Origin: Eubacterium sp. UBA3279 | GTDB taxonomy: Bacteria; Bacillota; Clostridia; Lachnospirales; Lachnospiraceae | NCBI GenBank assembly: GCA_002361775.1 | Contig: DETV01000099.1 | Span: 1,348-16,485 of the forward strand | Direction of reading: 5' to 3' | DNA: 15,138 nt | Shown: positions 1 to 8,336 of the stretch, in pieces | Position numbering within the stretch: position 1 is the first letter of the stretch | Layout: every line of letters starts with the position of its first letter | Translations under genes and position numbers: made by a program | The notes under the pieces: model-generated | What the model was told of the DNA's origin: nothing | Database searches by the model: none | What the model saw: the letters and a program-made list of their open reading frames with translations, nothing else

Positions 1-5
1 ATAGG

Positions 6-710
6 ATGATACAGATTGCAATTGTGGAAGATGAAGAAATTTACGTAAAACAATTAACAGAGTATATCCGGAAATATCAAACGGAAAGGGGAAGATCAAT
101 AAAGGTTACAGTATTTGGTGATGGAGAAGATATCACTGAGAATTACAGTGGCGGTTTTGATATTATTCTGATGGATATTCAGATGCGGTTCATGGACGGT
201 ATGACAGCAGCAGAAAAAATCCGTCAGATGGATCAGAAAGTAATTATCATGTTTATTACAAATATGATTCAATATGCAGTACGTGGATATGAAGTTGATG
301 CAATGGATTATGTAGTAAAACCAGTTGAGTACTTTTCTTTTTCGCAGAAATTGGATAAAGCAGTTGGACGTATGCGCTCTGAGGTTAAAGAATTTCTTAC
401 GATTCCCATTGGGGAAGGAGTTGTAAAGATAGATATAGCAGATATCTATTTTATTGAGGGGCAGAGACATAATGTAATTTATTATACTTCGAGAGGAGAT
501 TACTGTTCAAGAATTACGATGAAAGAACTCGAAGAAAAACTTACGGTACATAATTTTTTTCGATGTGCAAAGGGATATCTGGTAAATATGAATCATGTAG
601 AGGGATTTGTTGGTTCTGATTGTGTGATCCATAATGTGCATATACCTGTCAGCAGAACCAGAAAAAAAGAATTTATGAATCTGCTTCTGCAAAACATCAA
701 TATGGAATGA
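6..710 (+). CDS. LytTR-family response regulator
   Basis: DNA-binding response regulator of the AgrA/LytR type, 234 residues, a normal length for the family. Residues 1-120 form a CheY-like receiver: acidic pair in VEDEE (8-10), phospho-acceptor Asp57 in ILMDIQM, Thr85 in FITN and Lys105 in VVKPV. Residues about 132-230 form a LytTR domain (region around IADIYFIEGQRHNV through VSRTRKKEF). It should be phosphorylated by the GHKL kinase encoded just downstream and bind paired 9-bp repeats about two helical turns apart; such a pair sits at 2063-2091. The start at 6 gives a natural receiver N-terminus, but the window edge hides any ribosome site or promoter. The family is clear; the regulated genes are inferred from position. 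Confidence 0.93.
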   Translation: MIQIAIVEDEEIYVKQLTEYIRKYQTERGRSIKVTVFGDGEDITENYSGGFDIILMDIQMRFMDGMTAAEKIRQMDQKVIIMFITNMIQYAVRGYEVDAMDYVVKPVEYFSFSQKLDKAVGRMRSEVKEFLTIPIGEGVVKIDIADIYFIEGQRHNVIYYTSRGDYCSRITMKELEEKLTVHNFFRCAKGYLVNMNHVEGFVGSDCVIHNVHIPVSRTRKKEFMNLLLQNINME

Positions 711-733
711 TTTCATGTGAAATGGAGGATACT

Positions 734-2041
734 ATGTTATATCAGGATATTCCAAGAATTTATACAGCAATAGCAGAGTGGGGAGCATGTCTGGTTTATC
801 TTTATATCTTAAAAAAGGAAAACATGAAATCTGTACATTTTCTTACAGGCAGTCTTTTCATGCTGGCAATGCAGAGTATCTTTCTGATTTTGACGGGCAG
901 CGTAACTGAAATTTTGTGGATCCCCTGTATGATGATCGCTGTAGGTATGATGTATGGATTTCTTATGATCGGAGGAAATATGAAGCCGCTGGGAGCGGCT
1001 TATTGCTGCGCCCGTGCATTTGTTCTTGCTGAGTTTGCAGCTTCGCTGCAGTGGCAGATGGTATCTGTTGTACAGACATGGGGGAATCAGAATATCTGGG
1101 TTGAAATTCTGATCACGATGGTTGTTTTTGGAGGCTGCTTTACTATTGACATTTATTTAGAAAAAAATCTTCTGAAGCAGAATTATCTTGAACAGATGAC
1201 AGGAAAGGAAGTAACAGCGGCGGCAATCATGGCGGCTGCAATCTTTGCTTTTAGTAATCTGAGCTTTTTAAATGAAAATGCACCATTTGCCAGCAAAGAA
1301 CGTGCAGATATTTTTTCTATCAGAACATTGATCGATTTTGGAGGAATTGCAATTCTGCATGCTTATCAGAGCAGGATTAGTGAGTATGTTACTGAGAAAG
1401 AACTTTCAGTAATGAATGTGATGCTGAAAAGCCAGTATGAGCAATATCGAAATTATCAGGACAGCCTGGATCTCATACAAATGAAATACCATGATCTGAA
1501 GCATCAGATAACAGGACTTCGTGCGGAATCAGATGAAGAGAAACGAAAAAAATGGATTGATTCCATGGAAAAAGAAATCGCTGCTTTTGAAAATATAAGC
1601 AGAACAGGGAATCAGGTACTGGATACGATTCTGGCAGCTAAAATTTTCCATTGTCGAAAAAATCATATACAGATTACCTGTGTGGCAGATGGCAAATTAT
1701 TGGATTATATGCATGTAACGGACATATGTTCTATATTTGGAAATGCTTTGGATAATGCGATTGAACATGCGATTTTGATTCCGGATCCGGAAAAAAGACT
1801 GATCCATCTGACAGTATCCGCTCAAAAAGGATTTGTGTTCATCAAGATAGAGAATTATTGTGAAGCAGAAATTTCCAAAAATGAAGAGGATCTGATTACA
1901 ACAACAAAAAAGGATAGTAAAAACCATGGTTTTGGATTGAAAAGTATTCGTACAGCTGTAGAAAAATATGATGGTTCTGTAATATTTGGAGTACAGCAGA
2001 ACTGGTTTGAATTAAAGATTCTTTTACCCAGAGTATTGTAA
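734..2041 (+). CDS. GHKL-domain sensor histidine kinase (AgrC/VirS type)
   Basis: Partner kinase of the LytTR regulator. The first ~215 residues are hydrophobic, with about six membrane segments, typical of AgrC-like sensors. A linker leads to the phospho-acceptor box YHDLKHQI with His253. The C-terminus is a GHKL ATPase: N box FGNALDNAIEHA and G box NHGFGLKSI. I chose ATG 734 because GGAGG at 724-728 lies 5 nt upstream. The alternative ATG at 707 overlaps the previous stop as ATGA and would add nine residues with no good ribosome site. The two genes form one two-component operon, and a terminator overlaps the stop codon. The ligand cannot be told from sequence; no peptide-pheromone gene is visible nearby. 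Confidence 0.92.
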   Translation: MLYQDIPRIYTAIAEWGACLVYLYILKKENMKSVHFLTGSLFMLAMQSIFLILTGSVTEILWIPCMMIAVGMMYGFLMIGGNMKPLGAAYCCARAFVLAEFAASLQWQMVSVVQTWGNQNIWVEILITMVVFGGCFTIDIYLEKNLLKQNYLEQMTGKEVTAAAIMAAAIFAFSNLSFLNENAPFASKERADIFSIRTLIDFGGIAILHAYQSRISEYVTEKELSVMNVMLKSQYEQYRNYQDSLDLIQMKYHDLKHQITGLRAESDEEKRKKWIDSMEKEIAAFENISRTGNQVLDTILAAKIFHCRKNHIQITCVADGKLLDYMHVTDICSIFGNALDNAIEHAILIPDPEKRLIHLTVSAQKGFVFIKIENYCEAEISKNEEDLITTTKKDSKNHGFGLKSIRTAVEKYDGSVIFGVQQNWFELKILLPRVL

Positions 2042-2057
2042 TGCTCTGGGTATTTTT
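2026..2057 (+). terminator. Rho-independent terminator after the kinase gene
   Basis: Perfect 8-bp stem ACCCAGAG (2026-2033) / CTCTGGGT (2044-2051) with a 10-nt loop, followed by ATTTTTGTATTTT. The left arm lies inside the last codons of the kinase gene. It separates the two-component operon from the glycosidase operon, so the latter needs its own promoter. Confidence 0.85.
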
Positions 2058-2062
2058 GTATT

Positions 2063-2101
2063 TTGTGCCATATTTGCTGCATCTTGTGCCAAAAACGGCA
2101 C
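2063..2101 (+). promoter_or_regulatory. Candidate LytTR operator (direct repeats 21 bp apart)
   Basis: TTGTGCCA occurs at 2063-2070 and again at 2084-2091, start to start 21 bp. On the other strand this reads TGGCACAAR-N12-TGGCACAAR. LytTR regulators such as AgrA bind paired 9-bp repeats with a 12-13 bp gap, so the geometry fits closely. The downstream repeat is also half of a dyad, GTGCC-N6-GGCAC (2086-2101). The site lies just upstream of the candidate glycosidase promoter and downstream of the gene for the likely binding protein. Binding itself is inferred. Confidence 0.65.
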
Positions 2102-2114
2102 GAAATAATAACCA

Positions 2115-2123
2115 TGTTATAGT
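2115..2123 (+). promoter_or_regulatory. Candidate extended -10 promoter of the glycosidase operon
   Basis: TG-T-TATAGT forms an extended -10 element (TGnTATAAT type). The position 17 bp upstream holds ACGGCA, a poor -35 (3 of 6). A weak -35 next to an activator site fits a promoter that depends on the LytTR regulator. It lies about 60 nt upstream of the ATG at 2183. Confidence 0.45.
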
Positions 2124-2182
2124 AATGCCAACAGGAAATGATACCTGAAAAAGACGAGAGAGTCAAAGGAGGAAAAAAGAGA

Positions 2183-5044
2183 ATGATCAGTGTTGAAATG
2201 GAAGATGTTCTGGCGGTATTACAATTATGCAAACCGTATATTATCGGTATTGTTGCAGCACTTATAATTGGAATCGTAATTATGATCGAATGCCGCAGAA
2301 TGTCCAGGGACAAAAGATTTCTGATAAGAGGAGAAGCTGCGATTGCGATGGTTCTTGCAGTTGCTGTCTGCGTGAATATGATCTGTTTTGGACCAATGGC
2401 TACGTTGATCGGACTGGCAACGGGAAATGGAACTTTAAGTGATGAAACAAATGAAGAAGCTGCAGGGGTAGCAGAAGAGATAATGGAAGACGGAATTGTT
2501 CTTCTGAAAAATGAAAGCCTGCTTCCTTTAAATGAAACAAAAAAACTGAATATTTTTGGCTGGGAATCTATTAATCCGGCTTACGGAGGAGCAGGTTCCG
2601 GTGGAATTAATGATCTGTATGATATTGTCAGTTTGAATCAGGGGTTTGAAAATGCCGGATTTTCTATTAATCAGGAACTGATTAATTTTTATAACAATTA
2701 TGGAACGGACAGTCCGGAAATGTCTATCCAGAAACAGAGCTGGACATTACCGGAGCCACCTGTAGATACTTACAGTGATGAGCTTATTAAAAATGCGAAA
2801 GAGTATTCTGATGTGGCTGTTGTGGTTCTTTCCAGAAAAGCAGGTGAAGGTCATAATGATATTCCGATGGATGTAAGTAAAGCGGCATATGATAATAATT
2901 CAGATGAATATGATGATTTTCCTGAGGGAGAGCATTATTTACAGCTTTCACAAACGGAGAGAGATATGGTGGATATGGTTTGCTCAAACTTTGATAATGT
3001 GATTGTGATTTATAATGGGGCAAATCAGTTTGAACTTGGTTTCGCAGATGAATATCCTCAGATTAAATCTGTTGTATGGTGCCCCGGAACGGGAAATGTG
3101 GGATTTAATGCACTTGGTAAAGTATTTTCAGGTGAAGTCAATCCTTCCGGAAAAACACCGGATACATTTATTTATGATATGACGACTGCTCCGTGGTGGA
3201 ATAATGCAGAAAAAATAGAGTATACAAATCTGGCAGATATGGCTGTTGAAGGAATGAACGCAGGAACTGCGCAGGTGTATGCTCCGGCATTTACCAATTA
3301 TGTGGAAGGTATTTATGTAGGATACAAGTACTATGAAACAGCTGCACAGGAAGGTGCAATTGATTACGATAAGACTGTACAGTATCCATTTGGATATGGT
3401 CTGAGTTACACGGAATTTGAACAGAAAATGGGTGAACTGGAGGAAAAAGACGGACAGATTTCTGTAGATGTAGAAGTAACCAACACAGGAGATGTTGCCG
3501 GAAAAGATGTAGTAGAAGTGTATTATAAACCGCCATATACAAATGGGGGAATTGAGAAATCTTCTGCAAATCTAATTGAGTTTGAAAAAACAAATCTGCT
3601 TCAGCCGGGAGAATCTCAGACTGTTACAGTTACATTTAGTATAGAAGATATGGCCTCCTATGATGAGAATAATGCAAAAGCGTATGTTCTTGAAAAAGGT
3701 GACTATGTAATCTCTATTAACAGTGATTCACACACTGTGCTGGATCAGAAAACTTATACTGCAGATAAAGATGTAGTATATAAGGGAGAAAATAAAAGAG
3801 CATCAGATGATACTGCAGCAACAAATGTATTTGAAGATGCAAAAGGCGATGTGACATATCTGTCACGTGCTGATCATTTTGCAAATTATGAAGAGGCTAC
3901 AGCAGCACCGGCATCTGCAGAGCTGGGTGAGCCATATGTTTCTGAATATCATCTGAACAGCAATTTTGATAAGACTACATATCTCAATGATGAGGATGTA
4001 ATGCCGACAACGGGAGCAGATAATGGACTTACATTAGCTGATATGCGTGATGCTGATTATGACGATCCTCGTTGGGAAGAACTTCTGGATCAGCTTACTG
4101 TTGATGAAATGGCAAATATGATTGCAATGGCTGGTTATCAGACAGCAGCCATGGATTCTGTGGGAAAAGTGGCTACACTTGATTTCGATGGACCGGCAGC
4201 AATTAATAACAACTTTACAGGAGTTGGTTCTATTGGATTTCCAATTGAAGTTGTGGTTGCTTCTACATGGAATAAGGAACTTGCACAGGCATGGGGTGAA
4301 TGCATGGGCAAGATCAGTCAGGAAATGGGTGCAGAGGGCTGGTATGCACCAGGTATGAATACTCATAGAACCGCATTTGGAGCAAGAAACTATGAATACT
4401 TCTCAGAAGACGGAGTTCTTGCAGGAAATATGGGAGCAAAAGCAGTAGAAGGTGCAAGGAAATATGGAGTTTATTCTTATATCAAACATTTTGCCCTGTA
4501 TGAAGGAAATGCAAAGATGGTAAGTGTCTGGTCAAATGAGCAGGCGATCCGGGAAATCTATCTGAAACCATTTGAAATTTCTGTAAAACAGGGCGGAGCA
4601 AATGCAGTTATGGTTTCCTGGAGCTTCCTTGGAGATAAATGGACTGGAGAATGCAGTAACCTTATGAATACAGTTCTCAGAGAGGAATGGGGATTCAGGG
4701 GAATGGCACTTACAGACTTCTTCCGAAACAATGGTCATGGATTTATGAATGCAGATGCAGCTTTGGCGAATGGAGTAGATGTAATGTTGTCCACATTCAA
4801 CGGAGAAGAGAATAATGTAGCCAATCCGGAGCATCCGACATCTGTACTGCAGATGAGAAATGCCTGCAAAAATGTTATGTATACAGTTGTAAGCAGTTGG
4901 GCTTATGATGGAGAACACGAAGAAACAGGTATGGAAAACTGGAAAAAAGCAGGAATTGGTATCGATATTGTAATAGTACTTTTCATGGCAGGAATGGAAG
5001 TACTGGTAATCAGAGGATATAAGAAAAGAAAGAATGCTGAATAA
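2183..5044 (+). CDS. Membrane-anchored, domain-permuted GH3 glycosidase
   Basis: Glycoside hydrolase family 3 protein of 953 residues with its two catalytic modules in reversed order. Membrane helices at about 19-36 and 51-78 flank a basic loop (RRMSRDKR). The GH3 C-terminal module comes first (from about 95, IVLLKNESLLPLN; acid/base candidate Glu222 in GEGHND), then an FnIII-like domain (about 400-520, YPFGYGLSYTEF). The (beta/alpha)8 barrel follows at about 638-890, with Lys768-His769 and nucleophile candidate Asp845 in LTDFF. A last helix at about 923-944 ends in a basic tail. The positive-inside rule puts the catalytic part outside the cell. Permuted GH3 enzymes are known from Ruminococcus albus and Butyrivibrio. 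ATG 2183 is preferred because AAAGGAGG (2165-2172) lies 10 nt upstream; the in-frame ATG 2138 lacks a site. The substrate (beta-glucoside, xyloside or envelope glycan) is unknown. Confidence 0.9.
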   Translation: MISVEMEDVLAVLQLCKPYIIGIVAALIIGIVIMIECRRMSRDKRFLIRGEAAIAMVLAVAVCVNMICFGPMATLIGLATGNGTLSDETNEEAAGVAEEIMEDGIVLLKNESLLPLNETKKLNIFGWESINPAYGGAGSGGINDLYDIVSLNQGFENAGFSINQELINFYNNYGTDSPEMSIQKQSWTLPEPPVDTYSDELIKNAKEYSDVAVVVLSRKAGEGHNDIPMDVSKAAYDNNSDEYDDFPEGEHYLQLSQTERDMVDMVCSNFDNVIVIYNGANQFELGFADEYPQIKSVVWCPGTGNVGFNALGKVFSGEVNPSGKTPDTFIYDMTTAPWWNNAEKIEYTNLADMAVEGMNAGTAQVYAPAFTNYVEGIYVGYKYYETAAQEGAIDYDKTVQYPFGYGLSYTEFEQKMGELEEKDGQISVDVEVTNTGDVAGKDVVEVYYKPPYTNGGIEKSSANLIEFEKTNLLQPGESQTVTVTFSIEDMASYDENNAKAYVLEKGDYVISINSDSHTVLDQKTYTADKDVVYKGENKRASDDTAATNVFEDAKGDVTYLSRADHFANYEEATAAPASAELGEPYVSEYHLNSNFDKTTYLNDEDVMPTTGADNGLTLADMRDADYDDPRWEELLDQLTVDEMANMIAMAGYQTAAMDSVGKVATLDFDGPAAINNNFTGVGSIGFPIEVVVASTWNKELAQAWGECMGKISQEMGAEGWYAPGMNTHRTAFGARNYEYFSEDGVLAGNMGAKAVEGARKYGVYSYIKHFALYEGNAKMVSVWSNEQAIREIYLKPFEISVKQGGANAVMVSWSFLGDKWTGECSNLMNTVLREEWGFRGMALTDFFRNNGHGFMNADAALANGVDVMLSTFNGEENNVANPEHPTSVLQMRNACKNVMYTVVSSWAYDGEHEETGMENWKKAGIGIDIVIVLFMAGMEVLVIRGYKKRKNAE

Positions 5045-5070
5045 GGATGAAAGTGGGATGGAAAACAGTT

Positions 5071-7509
5071 ATGAAACAGCAAAAATTGGTTGAAAAAATG
5101 ACAATAGAAGAAAAGGCAGCGATTCTCAGTGGGAAAACTGTCTGGCAGACCAGAGAAATTGACAGGCTTTCCATCCCGTCCATCTTTCTTTCAGATGGAC
5201 CGCATGGGATCAGAAAGCAGGCAGGAGCAGGAGACCATCTGGGACTGAATGCATCCTTGAAAGCAACTTGTTTTCCTACAGCAGCAACGATTGCGAACAG
5301 CTGGAATCAGGATCTGGGGGAAGAGATTGGACAGGCTCTTGGAGAGGAAGCTGCAAGTATGGATGTAAATATCCTGCTTGGTCCTGGATTAAATATTAAA
5401 AGAAGCCCATTATGTGGAAGAAATTTTGAATATTTTTCAGAAGATCCATATCTTTCCGGAAAGATGGCAGCATCATATATTCGTGGAATACAGAGTAAAG
5501 GCGTTTATGCCTGCCCGAAGCATCTGGCGGTTAACAGTCAGGAACTCCGGAGAATGGCAATGGACGCAGTTGTTGACGAACGGACATTAAGAGAAATTTA
5601 TCTGACCGGTTTTGAGATAGCTGTTAAAGAAGGACACGCAAAAGCAATCATGAGCAGTTACAACCAGATTAATGGGATTTATGCTAATGAGGACAAACAT
5701 CTTTTGACAGACATCCTGCGCAAAGACTGGGGATTTGATGGAATTGTAGTAACAGACTGGGGCGGAAGCAATGACCATGTGAAAGGTGTTGCTGCCGGCT
5801 CAAATCTGGAGATGCCGTCCTGTGGGTACGATTCTGCAAGAGAAGTGATTGCTGCTGTCCGAAATGGAAAGCTTAGGGAAGCGGAGTTGGATGAAAGAGT
5901 TGGAGAACTGGTGGATGCAGTGATGGAACTGACATCAGGGAAGAGACTTTCAGATAAAAACTTTGACAGAAACGCACATCATCAACTGGCAAGGAAAGCA
6001 GCAGCAGAAAGCATGATTCTTCTGAAAAATGAAAAACAGATTCTTCCGCTGGATACAAAAAAATCCATCGCTGTTATTGGAGATTTTGCTTTTTCACCCA
6101 GATATCAGGGAGCAGGCTCTTCTATGGTCAATCCAACAAAAGTAGAAGATATGTCATCGATTTTGCAAGAATATGATCTGAATATTCTGGGGATGACAAG
6201 AGGCTATCAGAGAAATGGAGATGTAGATGAGAATGATAGAAAGTTTGCATTAAATTTGGCAATGAACGCAGATATTGTAATTTTCTGCTTTGGTCTTGAT
6301 GAGATCAGCGAATCAGAAGGACTGGACAGAACACATATGCGTATTCCGCAGGATCAGATCGATCTTCTGCAGGATATCAGTAAAGTAAATGAAAATATTA
6401 TTGGAATACTGAGTGCAGGATCTGCGATAGAAATGCCATGGCACACCTGCTGCAAAGCGATTTTGCATGGCTATCTGAATGGACAGGCAGGCGCTTCTGC
6501 AACATTGGATATTCTGACCGGAAAAGTGAATCCATCAGGAAGATTGGCGGAAACATATCCCATATCTTATGAACAGACACCGGCATTCCGATATTATCCA
6601 AGTAATGAGAAAACATCGGAATACCGCGAGAGTGTTTATGTAGGATATCGCTATTATGATACTTCAAAAGTCCGGGTGCAATATCCATTTGGATTTGGGC
6701 TTTCTTATACGGAATTTACATATTCTGATCTTATCATAGAAGAGGATGGAATCAAAGTTTCGGTTACCAATACAGGTGACAGAGATGGAGCAGAGGTTGT
6801 TCAGATGTATGTAGGACTTCCTAATGCAATCGTGTTCCGACCGGAAAAAGAACTGAAAGGCTTTGCAAAAGTTTATCTGAAGGCGGGAGAACGCAGACAG
6901 ATCAGAATTCCCTTTGATGATAAGACATTCCGTTATTGGAATATAAAAACGGGACAGTGGGAAATAGAAACAGGAACTTATCAGATTATGGTAGGAGCCA
7001 GTGTTGCAGATATTCGTTTAACAGGTATGACTGAGAGAACAGGAAACAGTAAAGGGTATCCTTATAATCCTGCAAAAATGCCTTACTATTATACAGGAAT
7101 CGTGCAGAAAATATCAGATGAGGAATTTCGTGAACTTCTTGACCATGAGATACCGAACAGAAGATGGAGTGGAAATCTGGAAATCAATGATGCAATTTGT
7201 CAGATGTATTATGCAAAAAGCCGACTTGCAAGACTGATATATAGATGTCTCACAAAAATGAAAAAGAAGAGTGAGGCACAGGGAAAGCCAGATCTGAATA
7301 TTCTTTTTATTTACAATATGCCGTTCCGGGGGATTGCCAAGATGACCGGCGGGGCAGTCAGTATGGAAATGGTATATGGAATTGTCGATGCTGTGAATGG
7401 TCACTTTATGCTTGGAGTAAAAAAAGTAGTTGGCGGATATTTCAGAAACAGAAGAAATAATAAGAAATATGAAAAATTATTAAAAGAAGCCGGAGGGAAG
7501 TGCAGATGA
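5071..7509 (+). CDS. Cytosolic GH3 beta-glycosidase (beta-glucosidase-like)
   Basis: GH3 enzyme with the usual domain order and no signal peptide, so cytosolic. The N-terminal barrel carries LSDGPHGIR, NFEYFSEDP, a Lys-His pair in CPKHLAVNSQE and nucleophile Asp229 in VVTDWGG. The second module (ILLKNEKQILPLD, QGAGSS) carries the acid/base candidate Glu416 in ESEGLDR. An FnIII-like domain follows (YPFGFGLSYTEF). The last ~150 residues are an extra C-terminal part with no domain I recognise. The reaction should be exo-hydrolysis of beta-linked glycosides; specificity cannot be read from sequence. Start: ATG 5071 gives the common short leader MKQQKLVEKMTIEEK with a weak GGGATGG upstream. ATG 5047, two bases after the previous stop, is the alternative and adds eight residues. 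It is co-transcribed with the permuted GH3 and overlaps the next gene by ATGA. Confidence 0.9.
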   Translation: MKQQKLVEKMTIEEKAAILSGKTVWQTREIDRLSIPSIFLSDGPHGIRKQAGAGDHLGLNASLKATCFPTAATIANSWNQDLGEEIGQALGEEAASMDVNILLGPGLNIKRSPLCGRNFEYFSEDPYLSGKMAASYIRGIQSKGVYACPKHLAVNSQELRRMAMDAVVDERTLREIYLTGFEIAVKEGHAKAIMSSYNQINGIYANEDKHLLTDILRKDWGFDGIVVTDWGGSNDHVKGVAAGSNLEMPSCGYDSAREVIAAVRNGKLREAELDERVGELVDAVMELTSGKRLSDKNFDRNAHHQLARKAAAESMILLKNEKQILPLDTKKSIAVIGDFAFSPRYQGAGSSMVNPTKVEDMSSILQEYDLNILGMTRGYQRNGDVDENDRKFALNLAMNADIVIFCFGLDEISESEGLDRTHMRIPQDQIDLLQDISKVNENIIGILSAGSAIEMPWHTCCKAILHGYLNGQAGASATLDILTGKVNPSGRLAETYPISYEQTPAFRYYPSNEKTSEYRESVYVGYRYYDTSKVRVQYPFGFGLSYTEFTYSDLIIEEDGIKVSVTNTGDRDGAEVVQMYVGLPNAIVFRPEKELKGFAKVYLKAGERRQIRIPFDDKTFRYWNIKTGQWEIETGTYQIMVGASVADIRLTGMTERTGNSKGYPYNPAKMPYYYTGIVQKISDEEFRELLDHEIPNRRWSGNLEINDAICQMYYAKSRLARLIYRCLTKMKKKSEAQGKPDLNILFIYNMPFRGIAKMTGGAVSMEMVYGIVDAVNGHFMLGVKKVVGGYFRNRRNNKKYEKLLKEAGGKCR

Positions 7510-8096
7510 ATCGTATAAAAAATATATGGAAATGTTTTGAAGAGAAACATTCTGCTATTGCAAAATGGCTTTATCAGATATTCTATTTTGTTATATTCAG
7601 TATGGGCGTGACAGTATTCCAGTATCTTGTATTTACATTTTTACCAGGGATTTTGGGAATTGGTCTGGCTGGTACAGAATTTATGTGGCCAAAGGTTTCC
7701 ATGAATCTGTTTGGAGTAAAATTTACATGGAGTTTGCTGGGGTATAATGTATTGCGTGATGCAACGGGGAATATACTGATCGGTGGTGGACTTGGCTATT
7801 TTATCAGTTATGAATTGGGGTCATTTCTTGCACAGTGTATCAATTTTCCGCTTCAGAGAAATATTACTTTTAAAAGCCATGGAAATCCTGTATATCAGGC
7901 AATCTGGTATTTTATAGCATGGGTGGTAATTTCACTGATCTGTAATGGATTTAATAATCTGTGGATGCCAGTTGCATCTGCATATGTGGCACCGGCAGTC
8001 TATAACATGCTTGTGACAATTATCACAGGTGGAGTTTCCATGGTGATTTTTTTCTTTGTGTTTAAAATTATTTTCCCAGAGGGGAAGGCTGAATAG
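7506..8096 (+). CDS. GtrA-like multi-pass membrane protein
   Basis: Membrane protein of 196 residues with four hydrophobic segments (about 21-47, 89-113, 131-147, 163-190). The motif NFPLQRNITF (113-122), right after the second helix, is the family signature position of GtrA-like proteins. That family is linked to moving lipid-linked sugars across the membrane for surface-polysaccharide or teichoic-acid glycosylation. The start ATG 7506 has GGAGG at 7492-7496 with 9-nt spacing and overlaps the upstream stop as ATGA, so translation is probably coupled. A GTG at 7500 would be too close to that ribosome site. It is the third gene of the glycosidase operon and suggests a cell-envelope glycan role. 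No clear terminator follows. Confidence 0.8.
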   Translation: MNRIKNIWKCFEEKHSAIAKWLYQIFYFVIFSMGVTVFQYLVFTFLPGILGIGLAGTEFMWPKVSMNLFGVKFTWSLLGYNVLRDATGNILIGGGLGYFISYELGSFLAQCINFPLQRNITFKSHGNPVYQAIWYFIAWVVISLICNGFNNLWMPVASAYVAPAVYNMLVTIITGGVSMVIFFFVFKIIFPEGKAE

Positions 8097-8193
8097 AAGA
8101 AAATAGCAAGATGCTAGAAACTGGTATTAAAATGATGCAATCTGATATGATTTGGAATATCATAAAATCAACAAGGATAAAGGTAAAAAAAAT

Positions 8194-8283
8194 ATGAATA
8201 AAAGACAAAAAATTCTGATTGTAGATGATTCAAAACCGGTGTTTATGAAAGAGAATCTACTTCCCGTTATGGGAGATAATTAA
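8194..8283 (+). pseudogene. Truncated response-regulator receiver stump
   Basis: An ATG at 8194, preceded by GATAAAGG, opens a 29-codon reading frame that begins like a receiver domain: KILIVDDS with the paired acidic residues, then a stop at 8281. The rest of the domain, including the phospho-acceptor Asp region, is absent, and I do not see it in another frame before the next gene. It is probably the 5' end of a deleted response-regulator or signalling gene and marks the edge of the glycosidase block. The 97 bases before it (8097-8193) show only weak A/T-rich dyads. Confidence 0.6.
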
Positions 8284-8336
8284 ATGATCCAGGATCTACC
8301 CTCGGCATTTATCCGGGTTTTGGAGGAACAGAACGC

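Noticed and set aside
96..470. Long open frame on the - strand inside the response-regulator gene
   Set aside because: Composition is typical of an antisense shadow (Cys/Ile/His/Asn-rich), there is no ribosome site, and it lies fully inside a clear gene.
8100..8165. Short dyads (TAGC/GCTA, GATAT/ATATC) after the GtrA gene as a terminator
   Set aside because: Stems are 4-5 bp and A/T-rich with no T tract.
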